From NCBI GenBank assembly GCA_022702705.1, contig CM040439.1:25892142-25956141 (forward strand): a stretch of DNA of 64,000 nucleotides, given 5' to 3'. A program made the position numbers and the translations under genes. Of this stretch, positions 33,540 to 44,179 are shown piece by piece. Each line of letters starts with the position of its first letter. Within the stretch, counting starts at the first letter, position 1. This stretch comes from Papilionanthe hookeriana x Papilionanthe teres. Lineage: Eukaryota; Streptophyta; Magnoliopsida; Asparagales; Orchidaceae. The notes under the pieces were generated by a model that worked only from the letters and a program-made list of their open reading frames with translations, had not been told where the DNA came from and ran no database searches.

Positions 33540-33930
33540 GATACAGAGGGAGATGGCTAGCTACACCACATCATCCGCCAGCAACAGTGATGTTCGGTAT
33601 ACAAATGCTTAGCTTAATTTTGAGTTTTGGATGCAGATGACGAGGAAGAAGAAGGGGAGAGTGTACAGCCTCAGAGCAAAGGGGATGACATTTGTGGCCA
33701 TGCGTTCCTATGCAGCTATGAATGGCTCAAGCTCGTTACAGAGTTAGCATGAGGAGCTTGCAAGGCCGGTCATGATGATGAATGAAGAGCTCCGACAAGT
33801 GCGTAAAGGTAATCATATGGTTGCAGATAATCCAACAAGCTCAACAGAAAGTTTTTATCACTGGAGCAAGCGATATATGAGTGTCGTAGAGGAAGAGGAG
33901 AACATGATGATGATGAGGATGAATATTAGG
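33540..33930 (+). pseudogene. CACTA transposase C-terminal exon (broken)
   Basis: The frame reads EFWMQMTRKKKGRVYSLRAK and later EELARPVMMMNEELRQVRKG. The first part matches the plant Ptta/En/Spm transposase signature (FWM...KGRVYGLG). A stop after SSLQS breaks it. Confidence 0.55.
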
Positions 33931-34139
33931 TTTTTATAACACGTTTAATCATGTTCCCCCGATAAAAGGGTTGATTATATATTTTTTATCATTTATGTGT
34001 ATCAAACTTGTAGTTATAAACATTGAATTGATCGGTTTATCTTTAATTTAACTTCTTTTTTATTATTTTGATAAGTTAGAGCTTTCTTTTATCAGTTTCG
34101 ATCGATGATATATAAATGTCTTGTTATGTTGCTTGCTAT

Positions 34140-34560
34140 TGAGTAATTTTGGGCAAAGAAATGCAAATCAAGATGAAGAACACAAAATATTTAACGAGGT
34201 TCGACAAATATGTTTACGTCCTCGGGAGCAGAGCGACGACTTTTTTTTCACTTTCAGAAAAAGAGTACAGAACACCCATTAGGGTTACAATAGACATATA
34301 TATAGCCTTGGTGTACAATATAAAATTATACAATTACCCATGTACCGTACCGCGGGGACGTAGCCCCCGCACCCAACCCACATAATGAAACTCCCCCGAT
34401 TGGATATATGCTTCCGCTCCACTCCGCTAGTGAGCTCCGCTGTGCTGCACTCACTCCGCTCTTATAGCTCGCTCCGTTCCGCTCCAGCATATGTCCCTTA
34501 TCTGATATATGAGTCATACCTAACACTTGTGTTACTTCTTTGCAAGTGTGTGAAAATCTA
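34140..34560. repeat. LTR-like fragment nested in the CACTA element
   Basis: Text such as AAGAACACAAAATATTTAACG followed by GAGGTTCGACAAATATG and TTTACGTCCTCGGGAG recalls the common copia-type LTR text of plants. It ends in a CCGCTCC-rich stretch (34405-34490). There is no coding sequence. Confidence 0.4.
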
Positions 34561-34959
34561 ATTGTCCTGCTGTTTTTTTTTTTCTATTATGGATTTGTGT
34601 TAGATCAGTATCGAAATATTCCGACGCTACCATTGTAATAATTCATTTGATAGAGGACAACACAAATTTGAAGCAATTACATCGATTAAGGCTGATGCCA
34701 AATAACATTGGCCATGTTCGACGCAAAATTGTTGTTACTCTTGCGCCACTTTATGCCAATTTATAGTGTCGGGATTTTGCGATGCAAATGTGGACACAAA
34801 TTAAAATACTGACTCAAATGAAAATGCAAAATAATTCAACGACACCCATTTTAACATCAGATTTTTATTGATGCAAATTCAATTAACATCAGAAAAGTGC
34901 TCAATTTGCATCAGAAATTTCCGATGCTAATTGGACATTTTCCTATAGCGCGGAATATG

Positions 34960-35740
34960 ACTCCTTAGATGTTCATTTAATTCAAAGTTCATTTAATAGA
35001 GAGAGAGAGAATTCAAAGCACTTCATTGAAGAGAGCTAAAGATGAAAAATGACAAATTTCTTCCTTCTCATTGATCTTTTTTACACATGAGATAAAAAAG
35101 ATTATAAAATTGACATAGTAATACACCAAACATTGCATTGCTAACTTTCATCTGATGCCTTGATAGACAGTTATTATCGTGAATATACCGTATTATTAGC
35201 TAATGTTAGATATTGTCGGTACGACATCAATCCCTAATATCTGGGACTGAATCTCAATATCAGTGCAACTCCTTTAAATAAGGGATTGGCCGATGTTTTG
35301 ATTGATCACGATGACTTTATCAAATTGATGTCCCAACGAAGATGGGTTTAAGTTATCCTCTCAAGGAAGACGACAGTACATTAGAGCAGCTTGTTCAGTA
35401 AGAGTGCTTGATTTAGTCATTTCAGTCGATAGACTTGATTCAATCATTTTAGCATGTCGCTTTGATTCAATCACTTCAAAAGGTGATTTTAATTCAGCTA
35501 TTTCAATGGATGAGCTCAGTCCTAAGAGATAAAAATCTATTAAAATTTTCATATGTGGGAGCCTGACATTCTTCGTTGACGAGTCGTGCCTATTAACTCA
35601 CCGACGGTGACCACATTCGACAATCTACCAGTGCCAGTAAAGAAACCCAGCAGTTTCCCACAGCTCTCATCCAAGCCTCTGCACATAACAAATTTCATAA
35701 ATACTACTAAATGGACGGTCATGATGCTTTTATTCATTGA
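34960..35740. other. Intergenic stretch upstream of the FRIGIDA-like gene
   Basis: I see no gene. The short frame at 35586-35969 overlaps the presumed promoter and 5' UTR of the FRIGIDA-like gene and has no family signature. Confidence 0.45.
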
Positions 35741-35847
35741 TAGCTACGTAAAAAATCGTGCAATCTTAAATCTTATCGGGTTCGTACGAGAAGAATGTAA
35801 GATCACCCATCCAGCAATGGACCATTTTTTTTACAGCCGGCAACTGA

Positions 35848-35853
35848 CACGTG
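35848..35853. promoter_or_regulatory. CACGTG G-box upstream of the FRIGIDA-like gene
   Basis: A palindromic CACGTG in the context GACACGTGCCCC lies 164 bp before the ATG, inside a locally GC-rich segment (35840-36016) that looks like the 5' UTR/promoter-proximal region. G-boxes bind plant bZIP and bHLH factors (light, ABA). One such motif can occur by chance, so its function is a guess. Confidence 0.3.
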
Positions 35854-36016
35854 CCCCACTATCCCGTCCTCCGACCAGTACAATTTCCCCGCCCCCGCCT
35901 ACCACTTTTTCTCTCCCCGATCCGGCTTGCTGTCCTTCTGCATCGCTTTCTTCTTTACCCACTTGCTAGGGTTAGGGTTTGGTGCCGGGGGTTTTCCGGC
36001 GGTCGCGTCGACGGCG

Positions 36017-39000
36017 ATGGCGTCGGCTGCTTCGACCATGCCGAACTCGTCGGCAGTGGAGGCGGGCTTCGCGGAGCTGGAGAGGCAAAGGGAGCTGATC
36101 TCCAGTTGCACTGCTCTCTGGAAGGAGCTCTCTGACCACTACTCTTCTTTTGAGCGAAGCCTCGAGCTCAGGTCCGAATCACTTTGCTCTAAGCGCCGTA
36201 ACCTTGAGTATAACACCCAGCGCAAACTTGCTGGCCTCCACCGCCGAGAGGAGTCCATTGACGGCTCCGTTGATCTCGTCATCGCTCGTGTTGAAGAACT
36301 CTTTGCCGCTTCTTTATCCGGCCTTCCCTCTACTGACGCTGCCGACCTCCCAGCCCGTCTCCGCGCCTTCTGCGTCAAGATGGACTCCGACGCTTTCTTT
36401 GACCTTATCGTCTCCAGCAGGAAGGAATCAGATCTCCTACGTAAGGAGTTGCCCCTTGCTTTTAAGCAGGCCATAGATCCTGCAAAGTTTGTTATGGACG
36501 CGATTGCCAGGGTTTTTCCTGTCGATCGGCGGGCTGTGAAGTCTCCGTCGGGAGATTTTGGTTGGGTCTGTGTGTTGCTGCTGGAGGGCTTGGTGTCCGC
36601 GCTAGCAGATCCGGAGTTGGGGACTGAGAGGTTACTGGTGACCAGGATTGTGAAAGCGAGAGCTAAGGAAATGGCAGATGCATGGAAGGATGAGATGGAA
36701 CAACGCGGTGGGGTGGAGAATGCGAAGGCTCAAGATATTCATGCATTCCTACAGCACTTGGTGACGTTTGGGATTGGAGTTAAGGAGGAGAGAGAGTTTT
36801 ATAGGAAATTGGTGGTAAGCATTTCGTGGAGAAAGCAAATGCCCAAGATTGCTATTGCACTGGGTCTGGAGGATAAGATGAGCGGTATGAGAGTATTTTT
36901 GCCGCTAATTTCTTGTTTAAATTTGAATTTGATTATTTTCAGACTTCATTGTTCGGGTCTGTTGGGGAATAGTAATCTATGCTTTATTTTTCTTACCCCT
37001 GAGATTTATTTGTAGTAAAACTAGATGACTGCGGGAATTAAGGGCCACAAATAGCATGTAGGTAATAATTTGAGGTTAGATTGTCTTGTATAATCTCTGA
37101 TGTAGCTACCTCTGTGGTAGATGTAGAATCTTTGCTGAATGGATCTATTTCCCAGTTCATGGGTTGAGCCACACACTGTGAGATTTATTGCTCACCATTC
37201 CCGCAAGAAAGTGGTGTTTTGAGGTTTAAAGTTGAGCTCATGTGTTCATATTGTAGGTTGTAGGTGCTTTGGAACAAGTTCTTTCATGGAAACTTCCATT
37301 ACGAAACTTAGTCATATGAATGATTTCTTGCTTATTTTTTTGCTGCAGATATTTTGACTTTGTGCGGGAGTCCTTCAGCTTCGTTACATATGCTTTATTC
37401 GTTAGCTTGAGGATTGAGATATTACATCTTCATTAATTACCTGCATGAATGTGCATCTTATGAGCAATGGAATGGACTTGACAAAAACACCCGATCAAAT
37501 TGAATTCTTATGGCTCCTCATTTCACAGGACTTTATTTTCTTTGGCTTTATCAACTACTGAATGATAATGAAGTGTATGCCATAAATCTCTTGTTTTGTT
37601 ATTTATATGTATCAAACACTGAAAATAAAACTCATCGTAGAACATGATCTATATATTCTAGACCAGTGCTTGTTGGAATTCTTGAATCCTAATTGAGGTT
37701 TGTAATTGATCACATAAGAAATGTTGTATCTTAGAAGTCTATCATGCCATAACCGTCTTTCTACTTGGTGATTGTTAAGCATGCTTCTCATTTATGGTTT
37801 AAACTTTCAAAACATTAATATTTCAAAATGGGTCTGAAAACTATTCATATTTTCAGGTTCATTTGAAATTAATAAGAAACTCATTTCTAGTTGATATTTT
37901 TTAGTATTGTTTTGCTTTAGAGTTTTGGCTTACTTTGAAGACTTTCATCAGCAATTCATGTTTTTAATGATACTTCATTCAAACCCTTGAGTAGTTAAAA
38001 GATTTTTATTAGAATTTTTTCTACATGTTTGCATTAATTTTCATGTGTATTATAACTCAGATAATCTTTATCTCGTAAATTTATGCATTTTTTGTATTAT
38101 TTTACCACAACAAATGACTAATGCCAGCGGGAAATAATCTTAAATCCAGCAGATCAACCAAAACCAAATAAAATTTTGAATGCTATTGAAACCAAAATTG
38201 AAACTGAGTCTTAAAGTCTTGTAGGAGCCCTTGAATTCATTTAAACTTTTGTATCCTAGAGTTGATATTACATGGAAAGCTTTAGTTGATATAATATTTA
38301 GCTTATGGCTATTATGTCTGACTCACTAAGGTTCGCTCTTATTAACTATAAGCGGATTCCTTAAATTTTATTGTTAAAGTTAACAATATCCAAAGAAGAT
38401 ATCATACGGAATTTTTAGGTCACCTGATCTGGTTTTAAAGCAAAAAATATCATCTTGATTATTTGAGGTTGAATAGTGGATGCAGTTGGATGATATTTGT
38501 TACTTTTTGAACTTCATATTGTTGTAAATGGATACTCAATTGCATTCACTTCTAAACCATTGGCATTTTTTTTAATGGAAAATTTACATGCATGCCACAC
38601 AATGCTTATGTATTTACATATCCAACACCAAAAGTTTGATACGTACACTTGGAACACCTTGATGTCATAAACCTATGCATGAATAGGTGTCTTCCACTTT
38701 AAAAAAGATAGGGTTGGTGGTATTTTTGATGTGGTGTTAAATATTTGATTGGTATGCATGTAAATATGACACAGTTTAGTTGTCAGATATACCTATAAAT
38801 AAGAATTTAGTGGTGCGTATCTGAAAGCCCATTTTTTATTTGGTTTGTTTTGTGAAACACTAAGTATAGTATGTACGTTTTTCTGCACTTCTAGCATGAT
38901 GACCATCTCTTAAGGCTGATCGAACTGGTCATTGCTGGGCAAGACATTGCTGGATATGTGAGAGTGCTTTTATGTAAGAAAAAATATCTGCTGTGGTGGT

Positions 39001-40153
39001 TTAGATGCTTTATCTGAATATTTTTTATGCTTTAATTTGCAGACATAATAGAAGAGTTAATTCTAAAGGGACAACAGCTAGATGCAATAAATTTTGCTTA
39101 TGAATCTGGACTTCAGCACAAGTATCCCCCTGTTCCCCTGCTGAAATCCTACCTCAAAGATGCCAAGAAGGCAGCTGCTTTGGTGTCAGATGAGAGAAGC
39201 AACTCTGGCCAATCTACAGTATGTTTGCATATTAATTAGATGGATATTTACATACTTAGCACATATAATTCTTATGTATTTACATATCTCACACTTCACA
39301 TTTTATATTTACATAGTATTTACATATCTCATACTTCAAATTTTATACTTACATACATAGCATTTTGGTCCTTTCAAAAAATATGTATTTCACTTTAAAA
39401 AGTTATAGTAGTGCTATTTTTGATGTGATGTTAAAGATATCTGTGCTCTAAGTGTAAACATGAAAGTTTAGGTATGATATATTTAAATTCATAGGAATTG
39501 TCTGCAATGTATGTTAATGGCCCTAATTAGATTAGTTTCCATGTTTTCCAATTGCACATCACTGCTATAAAAATTTTACATGAACATTTTTCATTTTAAC
39601 TATATTGTAGAACAATACGAACCGAAAGGAACCATCGGCAATTCGAGCTGTCATGAAATGTATCGAGGAGCACAAACTCGAAGCCGAGTTTCCCCTCGAG
39701 AACCTTCAGAAAAGACTCGAAAATTTCGAAAAGGCAAAGGCCGAAAAGCGAAGAACATCAGGTGGTCCTGCGAATAAGCGCACACGTGCCAACAATGGCG
39801 GCCCAATGCCCCCAGCAAAAGCAGGACGTCTCACAAACAATGCCTATGTTTCATCATTTCCTGCAGCTGCGCCTACATTTTTGAGATCACCGTCACATAC
39901 TACATACTCTTCTCCTCCATTTTCTCCATACCCTTATGAAAGGACATCTGGCCATGGTTTCTATGGAGGTCAAAGCCCCCCAGGCATAAGAGATGCTTAT
40001 GTTTACTCAGCTGAAGAGATGGTTCCAGCCCCAATTACTGCATCATATCCTTCCCCTCCCATCAGTTATCCTACCTTTGCTGGTTATGGCAGTGGAATGG
40101 GAGCTTACGGCAATGGCCTCCCCCAGGTGTATCAGCAAGCTTATTATCGGTAG
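36017..40153 (+). CDS. FRIGIDA-like protein (FRL3/FRL4-type), complete, three exons
   Basis: Exons 36017-36884, 39043-39218 and 39611-40153 join in frame to 528 codons plus stop. The start is the first in-frame ATG (MASAASTMPNSSAVEAGF). An N-terminal coiled coil (about residues 15-100, rich in Glu/Leu/Arg) precedes a FRIGIDA domain (about 110-390) with DAFFDLIVSSRKESDLLRKE, FYRKLVVSISWRKQMPKIAI and, in exon 2, ELILKGQQLDAINFAYESGL. Exon 3 has a basic KRLENFEKAKAEKRR stretch and an unstructured Pro/Tyr/Gly/Ser-rich tail ending YQQAYYR. Plant FRIGIDA-family proteins are nuclear scaffolds; FRIGIDA itself activates FLC in flowering-time control, while FRL3/4-type members have less defined roles. 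Length and architecture are normal. Intron 1 is 2.16 kb and intron 2 is 392 bp; both carry a MITE of the same family. Confidence 0.93.
38579..38829. mobile_element. MITE, TTTACATA family, copy 2
   Basis: The left end has ATTTACATGCATGCCACACAA and TGTATTTACATATCC; the diverged right end has AATAAGAATTTAGTGGTGCG. It lies in intron 1 of the FRIGIDA-like gene, about 210 bp before exon 2. Confidence 0.6.
39243..39523. mobile_element. MITE, TTTACATA family, copy 3
   Basis: The left part is ATATTTACATACTTAGCACA with TGTATTTACATATCTCACAC. The right part has ATGAAAGTTTAGGTATGATA and TGTCTGCAATGTATGTTAATGG. It makes up about 280 of the 392 bp of intron 2 of the FRIGIDA-like gene. TATTTACATATCTCA is also duplicated internally. 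Confidence 0.7.
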
Positions 40154-40182
40154 AGAGAGAGAGAGAGTGTGTGTGTGTGAGA
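40154..40182. repeat. (GA)n(GT)n microsatellite in the 3' UTR of the FRIGIDA-like gene
   Basis: GAGAGAGAGA followed by GTGTGTGTGTG directly after the stop codon. Confidence 0.9.
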
Positions 40183-40523
40183 TCTTCTCTTGGCTTCCAT
40201 GCACTTATGACGAAGGTAACCCCGATGACCAATACTGCTTATTTTTAGGGACTAATTAGCAATCACAATGGCAGGATTTGCTTGTGTGCTTATCAGTAGT
40301 TGAATTTGTTCCTCATGTCTAGACTGAACTATGCATTATGCCTTCCTTTCTTGCTTGTAAAAAAGTCTGCTGGAGTCTTTCCTATGTGTTATCTTTCTTT
40401 AAAGTTTAATTTAGCTGCCTGATGAATGATTATGAACATCCCTGCTAGCACTGGCATTTTGTACTCTGTTCTCTTTTCAATTGTTTTTTCAATTGTTTAT
40501 GTGCTTCTGTTATATAAATGTTG

Positions 40524-40768
40524 TGGCATCTACATACATACCACCCAATTCTTATGTATTTACATATCTAACTTGTAAATTTTACTTTATTTTACATTTA
40601 TACTACCCAAATCTTTCATATTACAAAACATGTACTACTACAACTTTTAAAAAGTGAAATACACCTTTTTCTTGCATAAGTTGGCAATGGAATATACCTA
40701 AAATTTGAAGTTTAGGTGTTAGATACGTAAATACATTGGAATTAAGTGGGAATGTATGTAAATTTCCC
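40524..40768. mobile_element. MITE, TTTACATA family, copy 4
   Basis: The left end is GGCATCTACATACATACCAC with TGTATTTACATATCTAAC. The right end inverted is GGGAAATTTACATACATTCC with TGTATTTACGTATCTAACAC. It lies 370 bp downstream of the FRIGIDA-like stop codon. Confidence 0.75.
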
Positions 40769-41066
40769 AGAGTTGTCTTGTAGTAATGGGAAATTGGGAA
40801 TAGTTCTTTTATGGGCAATTTGGTTGTCAGAAGGATTTTGTTTAGGAGAAAACATCTTCAAGTGCCTTGTGGTCTTCTTTAGATTATTGTGGTGGTTTCA
40901 TTAGTACTCTTTTAGGGTTAAGGAGCTCTTTTTATGCTCTGTTATGGGTATGTTTTTTCATCTCAAGGAACGGCGCAGTTCTGGCATATAGGGCATACAC
41001 CTCATAATTATCTTATTTCACCCAGCCCTAGGTTCTGAGATTGGCATGCCCAGAATTCTAAATACT

Positions 41067-41205
41067 GGCAACATATATCAGTCAATTATTATGTATTTAC
41101 ATATCCAACACCAAAACCTTTTTGTTTTACATTTATACCAGCCCAATCTTTCACATTACGTTGAAAATGCCACCATTTTAACTTCTGATAAGTGAAATAT
41201 ACATG
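41067..41205. mobile_element. MITE, TTTACATA family, copy 5 (left half only)
   Basis: TATGTATTTACATATCCAAC and the inner sequence up to about 41205 match copy 4. A LINE fragment takes the place of the right half. Confidence 0.6.
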
Positions 41206-41220
41206 ACTACTTTCTTCATT

Positions 41221-41650
41221 AGTCACTGCAAAATCTTAGCGGTCGTGAATATTTTTAAAATCTTTTACCACTCTTTCAATATATTCATTTAAATTTCTTC
41301 AGATATTTTTTCTTAAAGATATATCCTTTGTATTAATTGTTTTAGGTCATTTCATTTTTTTTTTGTACATATGTCTAAACCTATTTTAAAAGGTATCAAC
41401 AATAGTCTTTAAATCTATAATTCTATCTCAAACTCCATTAATTTTTATATATCTTTCAAAGTTTTATCAACAAATACAGCTTATGCAATTTCTAGTATGA
41501 TTCTTTATCTCTAAGCTATCAATCTCTTGAGCCTTTTCTGCAAATCCATAATAGTTTTTTAAATGCACTAGAATATATACTAATTTCATTAATTTATCTT
41601 TGATTGTTCCTATATTCTAATATCCTATTCTAAAACTAATTTCATGGACT
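41221..41650 (-). pseudogene. RTE-type LINE endonuclease fragment
   Basis: On the minus strand this aligns in order with the endonuclease part of the LINE at 2.15-4.65 kb; compare 4135-4345 with 41230-41480. Many breaks, no frame. Confidence 0.5.
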
Positions 41651-41929
41651 AATGTATTTGTTCACTTCTTACTATAATGTGGGAATTTTTAACACAACTG
41701 TGGGTTGCTAGTGCAGTGTTCCTTATGCACTTATTATCATATTCAACTTTTAGGGGGCATTCTAATATTTATTTACCCAATGGTTTAAATTGTCATTGTT
41801 CTTCTCAAATTCTCCCCATTGAGCTACCATTCTGATCTCAAACAAAAAATAATATTGAGGCTTATCATCAGTTCTGTGCTGTAAATGTTGAATTTTTGTA
41901 GCCAATTGAATTATACTACTTAATTGTTG

Positions 41930-42114
41930 GAATATTTACGTACATACCACTCAATCCCTATGCATTTACATTTCTACCACTAATAACTTTAATTCTTAAC
42001 TTTATATATATATATGCGTGTGAAAGATTTGGGTGATGTAAATGTAAAAATTGAGGTTTAGATGTTGTATATCTAAATACATAGGAATTGGGTGGTAGGT
42101 ATGTAAAATGCCCC
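41930..42114. mobile_element. MITE, TTTACATA family, copy 6
   Basis: The left end is ATTTACGTACATACCACTCA. The right end inverted is GGGGCATTTTACATACCTACC followed by ACCCAATTCCTATGTATTTA. The middle is shortened and holds a TATATATA run. Confidence 0.75.
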
Positions 42115-42322
42115 TTAATTATTTTATACTTGTATATGCCATATTCTTCTTCTACATTTGATTTTTTAACGGTAGTAACGAAGGCGAAGCAGTTAAGAGG
42201 CAATTGGGTAGTGGTGATATCTTTATTTATGTTAATCAGTCTCACTGCCTTTGCTGTCGTTGCCAATATTTCTTGTTTCTTTCCTGCTGTACATCTGATT
42301 CAGCTTCTTTTAATTAGATATG

Positions 42323-42325
<3 letters not shown>

Positions 42326-42381
<56 letters not shown>
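42326..42381. repeat. (AT)n microsatellite
   Basis: A pure AT dinucleotide run of about 55 bp. Confidence 0.95.
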
Positions 42382-42384
<3 letters not shown>

Positions 42385-42385
<1 letters not shown>

Positions 42386-43335
42386 GTCAACGAGAGTTAG
42401 TGGGGTCAGCTTTTTGACCGATCAATATTGTGTCATCGATCTTGTATTATTGGAAAAGAACTTTTGTACGAAAAGCGATATTAGACTATCATATAGTGGT
42501 TGAACTGTCTTAATCGTATAGGTACCTCAGAGGTCATACAGGATGATTGTAAGACTCTTAAATGCAGTGCTAATTATTGTTCTTAGTGGGGAGGCTTTAG
42601 GGCTTTTATAAGATGGTTGACAATATTGTGGAATTAGACTTTTCCTTGGATCGACTCTATTGAAGGGGGAAAAAATTTGCATATGTAAGGCGTACTTAGC
42701 GCTGTATATGTCATTCAATAAGAGGATGTCACATATGTATACTCTCCTTGTAATCTATCTATAATCTGTAAAAATAAGGAGGTGACAAACATGTTACAAG
42801 AATGTTACAAGGGATAAAACACGGAAATACCTCAAATGTAATTTTCATGTAACCTGCTTGACGTACACAGCCCTGCATACGTTTTACGCACACAAATTTT
42901 TTCCATCGAAGGGAAGGTTGGCTATTATATTGAGTTGGTTTCCTTTGTTGTTTGACATGAATGCCACTGATTTCAGTTCGAATGAATTTTCTAGCTTGGT
43001 TCGAATAGCTTCACTCGATCAGAAAAGTGTGTACCAGTCTTCTATCTGTGGGCCATCCTTTGTTGTACTCTTCTCTTGTAGATCATTAGATATCTATAGA
43101 ATAAACACTGAAATTTTTTAATTTACATAATTTAGTTTTCCAATCCTTTTTATTTTTGAAAATGATGTTGTAATAAAAATAATAGAAATTAATATAAAAA
43201 TTGATCACATTTAGTATTAATGATTCAATAATTGGACCCTTTTTATTTTTGACATTTGATTTTTATAAATAAGACATGGTTGGACTTTTCTAATTCTTTA
43301 TTTGCTATATCACCCATCTCTTCTTAAATAGTATG
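42385..43335. other. Intergenic stretch without recognised features
   Basis: I see no gene or clear repeat. Confidence 0.5.
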
Positions 43336-43344
43336 CTTCCGAAC

Positions 43345-43746
43345 GAGAAAATATTACATCAGGACTCTGCACATAGAGCTACGTGCAGAGTCCAGTAAAA
43401 TTGCGTCACGTGGCGCGTGACAAGAAAAAAAAATCAGTAACGCAGTGAATATTCCCTCTGTGTTATTTCACGTTAATCAAGCGTTATTGTGTATTATTCA
43501 GGTGTTATTGTGTGTTATTCAAGTGTTATTTTGTTTTGAGAATATTCCCAGTGTTATAATAACACAATAATACATCAATAACATATGAATAACACACAAT
43601 AACATCTGAATAACGTAAAATAAGACGAGAAGAATATTCCATGTTATTGAGTGATTTTTTTGTTTTTTTATCACGCGTCACGTGACGCGATTTTACTGGA
43701 CTCCGCATGGGGCTCTACATGCGGAGTCATGATATAATATTTTTTC
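43345..43746. mobile_element. Mutator-type fold-back MITE (element M2)
   Basis: The flanks CTTCCGAAC (43336-43344 and 43747-43755) are an exact 9 bp target duplication. The ends read GAGAAAATATTACATC and, inverted, GAAAAAATATTATATC, matching M1 at 24.7 kb. Almost the whole 402 bp folds on itself: the ends hold hairpins (43362-43393 and 43699-43728), followed by AGTAAAATYGCGTCACGTG inverted repeats and an interior of mirrored GTGTTATT/AATAACAC units. It is non-coding. Confidence 0.88.
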
Positions 43747-44179
43747 CTTCCGAACACCGTAATGGAGAACACATCAAATCCCCGACGATATCCCCTATGA
43801 AGATCTGCTTCATGTTGCTTTTGAGAGGCCGCCATCCAGGTGAACGAAAGAGAAAAACAAAGCATCATTAAGAAAGAACTGGTTGCATTGACGAATCATG
43901 TGGGGTTGTCTGATTCTTTCCTCGACACTTAACGAAGGAATGCTAAGACGATTGACCAAACCATCGATCTATTAGAGTAATGTTCTGTTGCGGCACAAGA
44001 TTGGTCAATTGAACTGACCACATAAGAAGCTACTGGTGTTTTGTCGCCACACGGTGATCATGTCACTTATAACATCTAAGTTAGATCGAATCATTGGTAT
44101 GAAGAGTCTCGACCTTAATTGTTAGATTTCAGTTTTTCTAGGTTCCTTTTTCTTTATGATGTCTTGGTCCATGCGACCT

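Larger units (their letters stand above)
33480..34950 (+). mobile_element. CACTA (En/Spm) transposon, right-hand part
   Basis: A Ptta/En/Spm-type transposase tail reads FWMQMTRKKKGRVYSLRAKG at about 33621 and continues to an acidic end near 33930, with at least one internal stop. At 34780-34940 there are repeated sub-terminal motifs (GATGCAAAT, TTTGCATCAGAAA, AACATCAGA) in both orientations. The terminus CCTATAGCG at 34942-34950 is, inverted, CGCTATAGGAAAATGTCC, close to the CACTA terminal repeat. The left end was not found. An LTR-like fragment is nested at about 34140-34560. Confidence 0.65.
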
